From Planctomycetota bacterium (GTDB lineage Bacteria; Planctomycetota; Planctomycetia; Pirellulales; Pirellulaceae), in assembly GCA_963204915.1 (NCBI GenBank), contig CAUJHS010000082.1:186001-250000 (forward strand): a stretch of DNA of 64,000 nucleotides. The letters run 5' to 3'. The notes under the pieces are model-generated. The model had not been told where the DNA came from, did no database searches, and worked only from the letters and a program-made list of their open reading frames with translations. Shown here in pieces: positions 8,689 to 18,680 of the stretch. The first letter of the stretch is position 1; each line of letters opens with the position of its first letter. Both the position numbers and the translations under genes were made by a program.

Positions 8689-10116
8689 ATGGCATTGATT
8701 TTCCAAGGTAGAAAGAACGCAACGCCGCCCGGTCCTCCTAACGGCTTGATAGGACGCGATCATTATCGGCGTATCCGGTGCGATTTGCTGGAGTTCTCGC
8801 GATCGCTAATCCACGATTATGGCGACTGCGTCACATACCGCATTGGCCCGATGCGGTTTTTTCAATTAAGCCATCCAGAGCAGATCAGCGAATTGCTGAT
8901 TAGGAACGCAGAGTCGCTGCGCAAATTGACCATGGTGAAATGGTTCTTCAAGCGCTGGATGGGAAACGGTCTGCTGTTGAACGAAGGCCAGCCGTGGCAA
9001 CAACAGCGCCGCAAAGTGCGCTGGGCCATGCAACGCTTGGACGAGCAAAAACAGGCCGAGATGGTGGTGTGGCAGACGCGCGAATTGCTCGACAAACACG
9101 CAAATACTCAGGTTGATATTACGGCGTTATTGGACCGGCTCGCATTTTATTTCAACGTGCGAACCTTGTTGGGCGATGACGCCGACGACGTGCTGGAGCC
9201 AATTTACGCCGCCGCCAATGTCCTGCACGCAACAGGCATCCGTGAGTTGACCAGTTGGGGATTTACTCCCGACTGGGCGCCAACCACAACAAAACGGCAA
9301 ATGCGCGCAGCGCTGCACGCGTACCGCGGAACACTAATGAAACTTGCGGCCAAGCGTCGCCAGTCCCCAAGCCACGATGAAGATCGAGACTTGCTTGCCT
9401 GGATGATTGTCGCCAAAGATGTGCAGGGCAAAACGGAAGGTATGAGTGACCTCCAAGCGTGCGATGAGTCGGTCAACCTGTTAATGGGAGGTAAAGAAAC
9501 TGTCTCTGCGACACTGATTTGGGCTTCGTACTTGTTGGCAACTCACCCATGCGAACAAGCTCGCGCCGCGGAGGAAGTACATCGCGTTGTTGGCGACCGC
9601 GATGTGGCGTTAAGCGACTTAGATCACCTGCCCTTTACGCAATGCGTCGTGCAAGAGGCAATGCGGCTTTATCCGCCGGTTTACATGATTGCCCGCGAAG
9701 TGGCCCGCCCTATCACGATTGGCGGTTATCGGGCGCCGCGAGGAACGCAAATCCACGTACCCGTACACGCGATTCATCGAGATGCGCGGTGGTTCGAACG
9801 CCCCGACGAGTTTGTTCCCGAGCGGTTTTGCCCCGAGTTGAACAAGAGGCGGCCTCCCTACACGTTCATCCCCTTTGGAGTTGGACCTCGCAACTGCGTG
9901 GGAAAGAAAATAGGATATGAGCAATGCATGCTGGTGCTAGCCACTTTGCTCAAGTACTATTTAATGCATCTGGCGCCGAAGCAAGGCGTTCCGACGCTTT
10001 CGACCGACATTGTGCTCCACCCACGTGATCCGCTGCACTTGGTCATTGAGGCGCGTTGCCCAGCGTTAGCCATGTCGTATGATGAAACCGGATTGGAACG
10101 AGATTTGCCGCGATAA
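8689..10116 (+). CDS. Cytochrome P450 (copy 1)
   Basis: This 475-residue haem monooxygenase has all classical marks: a Pro-rich start (PPGPPNGLIGR), the I-helix GGKETVSA (acid Glu270, Thr271), the K-helix ExxR motif EAMRLYPP, the meander PERF, and the haem loop FGVGPRNCVG with the thiolate ligand at about Cys403. There is no N-terminal membrane anchor, so it is probably cytosolic and needs separate redox partners, none of which lies nearby. It is followed 70 bp later by a clear paralogue that aligns with it nearly end to end (shared MVKW.FKRWMG.GLLLNEG, RRKVRWAMQ, DEDRDLLAW). Substrate is unknown. No strong ribosome site is seen, but the start agrees with the paralogue. Confidence 0.94.
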   Translation: MALIFQGRKNATPPGPPNGLIGRDHYRRIRCDLLEFSRSLIHDYGDCVTYRIGPMRFFQLSHPEQISELLIRNAESLRKLTMVKWFFKRWMGNGLLLNEGQPWQQQRRKVRWAMQRLDEQKQAEMVVWQTRELLDKHANTQVDITALLDRLAFYFNVRTLLGDDADDVLEPIYAAANVLHATGIRELTSWGFTPDWAPTTTKRQMRAALHAYRGTLMKLAAKRRQSPSHDEDRDLLAWMIVAKDVQGKTEGMSDLQACDESVNLLMGGKETVSATLIWASYLLATHPCEQARAAEEVHRVVGDRDVALSDLDHLPFTQCVVQEAMRLYPPVYMIAREVARPITIGGYRAPRGTQIHVPVHAIHRDARWFERPDEFVPERFCPELNKRRPPYTFIPFGVGPRNCVGKKIGYEQCMLVLATLLKYYLMHLAPKQGVPTLSTDIVLHPRDPLHLVIEARCPALAMSYDETGLERDLPR

Positions 10117-10186
10117 ATGGACCAACGCGGCATGGACGCCTTTCCAACCGCAGTGCAGAAGGTTTTGAGCCGAACAGCTAGTTTTC

Positions 10187-11563
10187 ATGCACCGCCTTCC
10201 TCCAGGTCCCCCCAACGGCGTTTTCGGTCGTCGGCATTTTCGCCGGATCACGCGCAACCTGCTGGAATTCTCGCGCGATTTGCAGCGAGAGTATGGCGAC
10301 TGCGTGACATATCGTATCGGGCCGATCCGCTTCTACCAGTTCTGCCACCCGGACCAAATCGCCGAGCTACTCATCCGCAATGCTTTCCGACTGCACAAGC
10401 TGCAAATGGTGAAGTGGTACTTCAAGCGCTGGATGGGCGACGGGCTATTGCTGAACGAGGGCGAAGATTGGCAACATCAACGGCGCAAGGTCCGCTGGGC
10501 GATGCAACAGATGGACGCAGCCAAGAACGCCGCGATCGCGGTGGCGCAAGCCAAAGAGTTGCTATCGCGAAGTTCAGGACAAGTCGTAAACCTGGAGGCG
10601 CTGCTGGATCGTATCACCTTTTACTCCAACGTGCGTATCATGCTCGGTACCGACGGTGAGGCCGTCATGGCTCCGCTGTACGACGCCGCAAACATCCTCC
10701 ATGACACCGGCGTGCGCGAGTTGGAAAGCGCGTCCATGATCCCCGACTGGATGCCCATCGAATCGAAGCGGCGGCTGCGCCGCGCGATGCATTTCTACCG
10801 GCAAACGCTGCTCGACTTTTCCGCTCAACGCCGCGCGCGAACCATCGCCGACGAAGATCGCGACCTGCTCGCGTGGTTTATTGTTTCTCGCGATGTGCAA
10901 GGCAAGTCTCAGGGAATGAGCGATGTGCAAGCGTGTGACGAAGCGCTGACATCGTTGATGGGGGGCAAGGGGACCGTCTCCGCCTCGATCATGTGGGCCG
11001 CATACCTTTTGGCGCTGCACCCTAACGACCAAGAGCGGGCCGCAGAGGAGGTTTGCCAAGCCGTGGGCGAACGGGATGTAATGCTCGCCGATCTCGAACG
11101 CCTCCCTTTTACGCAGCAAGTCATTCTGGAAGCAATGCGAATGTACCCCGCGGGTTACATGCTCGCCCGCGAGGTCGCCGAGCCTTTCGAAGTAAATGGC
11201 TACCGCTTACCGCGTCGCGCCCAGGTTCACGTGCCGGTCCATCTTGTGCACCGCGATCCGCGCTGGTACGACAGGCCCGATGAATTTCTTCCGGAGCGGT
11301 TTCGCCCCGAAAACAAACTCAAGCAACGTCCTTATACTTTCATTCCGTTTGGCGTAGGAAGAAGAAACTGCGTTGGCAAGCGGTTGGGATTCCAGCAGTG
11401 TTTGCTCATCCTGGCCACGTTGTTGGCTGGGTATCGCGTCCGCTTGGCGCCAGGGCAAGGCGAACCGGCGTTGGCGACGGATATTGTCCTCCACACGCGC
11501 GACGGATTGCATATGATGCTCGAACCGAGAACATCGAACATCGCGACGCCCATTCACTCGTAG
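10187..11563 (+). CDS. Cytochrome P450 (copy 2), I-helix acid missing
   Basis: This 458-residue protein is a tandem paralogue of the preceding P450. The haem loop FGVGRRNCVG (about Cys395), the ExxR motif EAMRMYP and the meander PERF are intact. The I-helix reads GGKGTVSA: the acidic residue before the conserved Thr is Gly262 where copy 1 has Glu. In P450s this acid/alcohol pair delivers protons for O-O cleavage, so copy 2 may act with altered coupling, on an oxygenated substrate or by a peroxide-type route. The start at 10187 matches the first copy's PPGPPNG segment. A longer frame at 10117 in another phase is an overlap shadow. The absence of a redox partner gene also applies here. Confidence 0.93.
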   Translation: MHRLPPGPPNGVFGRRHFRRITRNLLEFSRDLQREYGDCVTYRIGPIRFYQFCHPDQIAELLIRNAFRLHKLQMVKWYFKRWMGDGLLLNEGEDWQHQRRKVRWAMQQMDAAKNAAIAVAQAKELLSRSSGQVVNLEALLDRITFYSNVRIMLGTDGEAVMAPLYDAANILHDTGVRELESASMIPDWMPIESKRRLRRAMHFYRQTLLDFSAQRRARTIADEDRDLLAWFIVSRDVQGKSQGMSDVQACDEALTSLMGGKGTVSASIMWAAYLLALHPNDQERAAEEVCQAVGERDVMLADLERLPFTQQVILEAMRMYPAGYMLAREVAEPFEVNGYRLPRRAQVHVPVHLVHRDPRWYDRPDEFLPERFRPENKLKQRPYTFIPFGVGRRNCVGKRLGFQQCLLILATLLAGYRVRLAPGQGEPALATDIVLHTRDGLHMMLEPRTSNIATPIHS

Positions 11564-11639
11564 AGCGTCCTGCATTTGGTCGACTTGCCTGGTCGACTTG
11601 ACGATGCTGGCTGGATCGCCTCCAGAGACCTTGCTCTTG

Positions 11640-12998
11640 TTAACTTGCATCGGTAGTGAGTTGATTCGCTAGTTGATCGGCGGCGTCCCATTGCTGCCGA
11701 TGACGCTGCATTTTTCCAGCGTCACGCTCGCGAAGACCTTCCACTAACAACTCGAAACTTTCTTCGCGCATCCGGAGGTATTGCGTTAGCTTCGAGAAAA
11801 TCTGACGATTAACCAGCGGCGAGTTCTCGGCCGCGACCATCTCGCGCCGTAACTCGCGCCATGGCGTTAGCACGTCGCGGTCAATTCTCGCTGCCGTGTC
11901 GGATTCACTCATTTTCTTCTGTTCGCTTTGGCTGATCAGTTCGTCATATCGGTCCAATAAGGTTCTTTCCGTTACGACCATTTTTTTGAGCAGCTCAAAC
12001 ACATCAGGTTGCGCCTGAGGGAGCAGCATTGCGAACGCAGGTACCCCTACAAGAGCCATGGCGAAGACCACGGCGTTGCGTCGCGGACGTCGTTGGGCGC
12101 CTTCCCCCGTAAGTGGATGGCTCATCACGACGCCGCATACTAACCCCGCGGCGAATCCGCCCAGGTGAGCCGCCATGTCGATTCCCGTGGCGATGAACCC
12201 GAACAGGAAATTATAGATCAGAAACGCCGAGAGACTGCTTCGCAAATGCGCGAGTAGGGGCGCGGGGACGGTATCACGGCGGAGCGCCATAAACCCGGCC
12301 AAGCCGCCGACGACGCCAAACACGGCGCCCGAGGCGCCCGCACTCACCACGGTTGAGTTCCAAGCCAAGCTGGTCAGGCTGCCCACCACGCCGGACGCAA
12401 CATACAACAACGCGAACCCGAAATTCCCAACCAATCGCTCGAGCAACTTTCCTACATCCCAGAGCACCCACATATTGAACGCCAAGTGGATGATTCCAAA
12501 GTGAAGGAACATGGAAGTCAGCAGCCGCCACCACTCGCCGTTAAGGGTTTTCGGACCAAAGTTCGCTCCCCAATTCAGCACGCCTTCGATCGACGGTGAA
12601 AATGGACTGATTCCCATGGCGGCCATCACGACAAACACGATGACGTTCGCCGCAACAATTGCTGGCGTCACGAAAATGCGTGGGGTGAACGTGGCCAGAG
12701 CGACGCGAAAGCGATCCACCGCTAATGCCGGTTGGTCAACCGACGCCGTTTCAGCAAACGTCGGATTAGAGGAAGTTGATGTCTGCCGCGACTCCGCGTC
12801 AGGTGGCGTTTTGGTCAGATCGAACATATCGCCAAACTGCTTCCAGACTGCATCTGCCGATGCGATCTTGTCGTTCGGAGCCGCAGGCGTCGCGCGCTCC
12901 GGAGGTTGAAAGACGTTTCTGCGGCAGGCGGGACAAACGCCCTCGTTCGACGGAATCACATTCGTCGCACAATGGGGACACGCGACACGTTCATTCAT
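11640..12998 (-). CDS. Zinc-ribbon rhomboid-family intramembrane serine protease
   Basis: This 452-residue protein starts with a zinc ribbon (CPHC, then CPAC 12 residues later, about residues 7-25), followed by a flexible linker to about 110 and a six-helix rhomboid domain. Rhomboid marks are HLAFNMW in TM2, the catalytic Ser in GASGAVFG (TM4) and the catalytic His in DMAAHLGGFAAG (TM6). About 130 cytosolic residues follow, with a coiled, charged tail. Rhomboids cleave transmembrane substrates inside the bilayer; the substrate here is unknown. The start at 12998 gives the ribbon directly after Met and has GGGAAA upstream. The frame extends to 13124 but that stretch overlaps the clpC terminator. 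Confidence 0.88.
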   Translation of the reverse strand: MNERVACPHCATNVIPSNEGVCPACRRNVFQPPERATPAAPNDKIASADAVWKQFGDMFDLTKTPPDAESRQTSTSSNPTFAETASVDQPALAVDRFRVALATFTPRIFVTPAIVAANVIVFVVMAAMGISPFSPSIEGVLNWGANFGPKTLNGEWWRLLTSMFLHFGIIHLAFNMWVLWDVGKLLERLVGNFGFALLYVASGVVGSLTSLAWNSTVVSAGASGAVFGVVGGLAGFMALRRDTVPAPLLAHLRSSLSAFLIYNFLFGFIATGIDMAAHLGGFAAGLVCGVVMSHPLTGEGAQRRPRRNAVVFAMALVGVPAFAMLLPQAQPDVFELLKKMVVTERTLLDRYDELISQSEQKKMSESDTAARIDRDVLTPWRELRREMVAAENSPLVNRQIFSKLTQYLRMREESFELLVEGLRERDAGKMQRHRQQWDAADQLANQLTTDAS

Positions 12999-13101
12999 GG
13001 CCAGCTTTCCCAAGGCGAGAAATGCGTCACAAGAGAAGCTCGCAAGAATTCTACTCACGGCCGATCTCGCCGACCGATCGGGAGCGAGCGAGGCTGCAAC
13101 A

Positions 13102-13132
13102 TAAAAAAACCCGAGAGCATCCACTCCCGGGT
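13102..13132 (-). terminator. Rho-independent terminator of clpC
   Basis: Read on the minus strand, arms ACCCGGGAG and CTCTCGGGT (9 bp, one G-T wobble, 6-nt loop) are followed at once by seven T. It lies about 57 bp past the clpC stop codon and just upstream of the rhomboid start, so the two genes are separate transcription units. Confidence 0.88.
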
Positions 13133-13188
13133 CTTAGCGGTTTGCTTTTGCGTTCGGCCAGGCGTCGCGTTCGACGGCGCGCGGCGGC

Positions 13189-15762
<2,574 letters not shown>

Positions 15763-15986
15763 GATGGTATTCCCCGATCTTGGTCTGCCAACGAGCCGCG
15801 TCAGGCGAGGGTCACGACCTGCGAAGCATGGTAGGCGAAGGGATGAAGTTCCTGCTCTGTCTGGTTTTTTGACGCTTGTTTGTTAACGAAGCTCTCGTTC
15901 ACCGCGATTGGCATGCGGAACGCCCCGCAGAGTTCATAAAGCAATGCTTAACTTGGCCGCTTACCAATCCAGTGTATTGTTTCCCA

Positions 15987-16715
15987 TCACGCGGCTTTGG
16001 ACAATCCACCGTTTCCTTGGGAAACTTCAAATTGTGCTTCAGGCGTATCGCCTGGCGCAGGTGCGGAAGAGTCGCCGCGATGGTCCGGCTCTCCCGCCTC
16101 GTCGCCTGAATCGTTCGTAGGGGCGGCAGGAGGGTTTTCTTGGGTCGTCGAAGACGAATCGGATTGTGTCATAGGTTCTTCGGCTTGAGAGGCTCCTTGG
16201 TCCTTGGCTCGCTGAATCCAGACGCGTTCCTGATGGATTTCCCATGTCCAACGCTGGGCATGAGGATACCGCGCCGCTTGATCTAATTGCGTTAAAGCCA
16301 AGTCGAGACGTGCGGTATGACGGTAAAGCGTCGCCAAGAGAAGGCGCCCTTCCACGTCCGAAGGTTCATCACGAATCAGCCGCAACAACAACGACTCGGC
16401 CTCGAACCAATGCCCCTTAACGTATTCCTCTTGCGCGCGAAGCAATGGCTCGTTATCAAAATGTCCCGCAACGCCATGAAATTGTGACAGCCGACTTGCA
16501 CCGCGATGTACACACGCCAGCCAAACCAACGTTAAAACCGACCAATTCGCTGCTTGGGCCATCGGCTGCAAACCGGCCAACAGAAACGTATCGGCCAAGG
16601 CCCCATTTAACCATACCGCGAACAGCACCGCCGAGACCAAACCGGAGACCTGACCGCGATACCACAAACGCGGCAGTCCTGGCCAAAGACAGGTTATCCA
16701 CGGCGAAACGCCCAT
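15987..16715 (-). CDS. Membrane protein with TPR-like C-terminal region
   Basis: This 242-residue protein has a WPGLPRLWYRGQ start, two hydrophobic segments (about 22-40 and 55-70) and a soluble domain with a TPR-like pair (EYVKGHWFEAESLLLRLIRDEPSDVEGRLLLATLYRHTARLDLALTQL region). The last 70 residues are acidic and rich in Ser, Pro and Glu, probably disordered. The start at 16715 has a strong AAGGAGG site. It lies 235 bp after the glycosidase-like gene and 224 bp before clpC, apparently on its own. I know of no function; similar short membrane-plus-TPR proteins are common in planctomycetes. Its job is not deducible from context. Confidence 0.78.
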   Translation of the reverse strand: MGVSPWITCLWPGLPRLWYRGQVSGLVSAVLFAVWLNGALADTFLLAGLQPMAQAANWSVLTLVWLACVHRGASRLSQFHGVAGHFDNEPLLRAQEEYVKGHWFEAESLLLRLIRDEPSDVEGRLLLATLYRHTARLDLALTQLDQAARYPHAQRWTWEIHQERVWIQRAKDQGASQAEEPMTQSDSSSTTQENPPAAPTNDSGDEAGEPDHRGDSSAPAPGDTPEAQFEVSQGNGGLSKAA

Positions 16716-16950
16716 TCAGCCTCCTTACCGAACGCAAAGCCTCGCAATTCTAACCCCCCGTTCCGGGTCGAGCAAGTTTGAACTGTCGAATCGGGCCACT
16801 TTCGTTGAACGAACTTGCAGCAATCGCTGAATCGTTCGACAAAATCGCCACGAATTCCGTAGACCCCGTTCCAGACAGCTCGCCAATGCAGCACAAATAA
16901 TAACCGTGTAGCACAATCTTGTCCCATCGGGTCGTGCGAATAAACACAAG

Positions 16951-18549
16951 TTAGTTTTTGCCCCACGCAGCTTGAGCAAAGTCTTCCAACTTACTGAAAT
17001 CGTCTTGCCAGGTGGTATACATTACCCCCGGTGTAGCTGAGAGCCCTTTGCCCTGATTAAGCCATGCAGCGATTTGACGGGGATCGGAATCGTAAAAGCC
17101 CGCGAGTACCTGATCATGCCCACGTTTTCCAAAAAAAGCCAAGCTTTCTTCGGCATGGCCATGATTCCAGTTTGCAATGACGATGTCCTTGGGCAGTCCT
17201 TCCCATGACCCTGTCAAATCGCCGTTTACGAGATAAAAGTCTTTTTTGGCGTTATGGTGGGGGTCGAACATGTCGGACCAAACGCATAAGCCTGCGTGGG
17301 GATTGACTTTACGTACAATCGCTGCGCATTGGCGCACATTTGCGGCAAGTAAGGCTCCTGCACTGCGACCCTCCTGATGACAAGATTCGCACCAGTTGGC
17401 CAGCCGAATTTCATCGTGTGAGAGGAAGTACGTCTTTGGTGCGAAAAGTCGTTCAACGCGCCGTACCTGATCCTCTAAGATTTGAAATACCTTGGGGTGA
17501 CCGAGGCAACACACCACCTGATTGTCGTAAATGGTGACTGTGTGAAAAAAGTGGACAACCAGTTTGTGGCCATCCGGAATCTTTGAACTGGCTGGAATGG
17601 TCAACTGAGGCGGCTCGTGCCATACATCATAGCCACCCGCCCAAGGGGTTCGTCCAACTTTGGGGTCATGCAATGGGGCGTAGTCTTGACCTTCGGCCAA
17701 CACTTGTCCACGTTCATCCCGAACGAGGAGCGGACATCCCTCACGCCGCAAAAGATTGACGAACGCGGTTTCCTCGAGCGCCAGTTCGTCCATCCAGAGC
17801 GTACCCTCTGTGCCGCCCCAGGTGCCGCAATACAAGCGAATTTCAGCGTTTTCTAAGCTATTGAACACAATATGGTGTTGCGTCCAGTCCTGGTTGAGTT
17901 GCACGCCCAAGTTGGAGTGCGACAACACCCGGCCGTCGGAACCCATGGCGAATAATCGAACGGTGTTGAACGACTTATAGTCGCGCGTTTTGATCCATAC
18001 CGAGGCGTGATACTGCCTCCACGGCGACACCGCCACGACGCGCGAGACACGGGCGTTGCCCTTGGTCGAAGCGGCTTGGCGTCCCGGATCAGTCCAGCGA
18101 AGTGAACTTCGGCCGGCATATTTTTCCCGCGTGTCGATGAAACTTGCCTGACCAGGGCTATCTTGGAAGCTCCACCCCGACGCCGAGTGGTTGCGATGCT
18201 CCTCAAATCCACCGCCGGGCAATAGGTTGACCTGCGAATTTTCCAGCACTGCAACGCGGTCTTTTACGACGAAGCGCGCATCGCGAACGGGTAAGCCTTC
18301 CGCTAAGTTGGGGTCGTGTGCTAAGAGCCCGTCGCTATATCCCATTGGCGCAACAGCGGGAATAATTTCGAGCCCCAGTTCATTAGCAATTTGCTTGAAC
18401 TGCCGCGCATGGTCAAAGTAGAAGTTGGGAACCCGATCAAGAATGTTCAGTTTGTAGTCGGCCAGGACAACACCGTTGTATCCTGCAGCAGCCGCACGCT
18501 CCATTATGTCCCGAGCTTTCTCGACATTCTCGCGCACCTGCAAGTTCAT
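16951..18549 (-). CDS. Glycosidase-like TIM-barrel/carbohydrate-binding protein, 5' end disrupted
   Basis: As an intact frame this gives 532 residues. The N-terminal part looks like half of a TIM barrel (RAAAAGYNGVVLADYKLN, GLEIIPAVAPMGYS), residues about 110-265 look like a carbohydrate-binding beta-sandwich (NLLPGGGFEEHRN through WGGTEGTLWMDELALEE), and the rest resumes the barrel (YFLSHDEIRLANWCESC, GLCVWSDMFDPHHNAK). This layout resembles family-20-type glycoside hydrolases split by an inserted domain; no precise family is claimed. The only start in the open frame is the ATG at 18549, with no good ribosome site. Upstream, in the same frame, a signal peptide beginning at 18660 is separated by one TGA at 18562-18564. 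The secreted form therefore cannot be made without readthrough, and the gene may be a recent pseudogene. Confidence 0.7.
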   Translation of the reverse strand: MNLQVRENVEKARDIMERAAAAGYNGVVLADYKLNILDRVPNFYFDHARQFKQIANELGLEIIPAVAPMGYSDGLLAHDPNLAEGLPVRDARFVVKDRVAVLENSQVNLLPGGGFEEHRNHSASGWSFQDSPGQASFIDTREKYAGRSSLRWTDPGRQAASTKGNARVSRVVAVSPWRQYHASVWIKTRDYKSFNTVRLFAMGSDGRVLSHSNLGVQLNQDWTQHHIVFNSLENAEIRLYCGTWGGTEGTLWMDELALEETAFVNLLRREGCPLLVRDERGQVLAEGQDYAPLHDPKVGRTPWAGGYDVWHEPPQLTIPASSKIPDGHKLVVHFFHTVTIYDNQVVCCLGHPKVFQILEDQVRRVERLFAPKTYFLSHDEIRLANWCESCHQEGRSAGALLAANVRQCAAIVRKVNPHAGLCVWSDMFDPHHNAKKDFYLVNGDLTGSWEGLPKDIVIANWNHGHAEESLAFFGKRGHDQVLAGFYDSDPRQIAAWLNQGKGLSATPGVMYTTWQDDFSKLEDFAQAAWGKN

Positions 18550-18561
18550 TTGCAGATAAAC

Positions 18562-18660
18562 TCAACGCCTCGGCGCCGGCCCCGCGGCATTCAGAATGTC
18601 GGCACGATTCAGGCACAGGGTCAACACGCACGCTATGATTGCCCCGGTTTTAATGTGCAT
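18562..18660 (-). pseudogene. Orphaned signal-peptide segment of the glycosidase-like gene
   Basis: From the ATG at 18660 (GGGAAGACC just upstream, 20 bp after the hybrid-kinase stop) the frame encodes MHIKTGAIIACVLTLCLNRA and a short tail ending in RR, then TGA, then VYLQ leading directly into the next Met without a change of frame. This is a typical Sec signal peptide. A single TGG-to-TGA change (Trp to stop) would explain the break, since RRWVYLQ would be an ordinary start of the mature domain. Alternatives are a sequencing error or UGA readthrough. Confidence 0.7.
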
Positions 18661-18680
18661 AACAGGTCTTCCCATAGCGA

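Noticed and set aside
10117-10659. Open frame of 180 codons between and over the P450 genes
   Set aside because: It overlaps the start of the second P450 in another phase and lacks family features; the P450 frame continues the paralogue alignment.
11578-11600. Direct repeat GGTCGACTTG (two copies) between convergent genes
   Set aside because: Only 10 bp long, with no mobile gene or structure nearby; probably chance.
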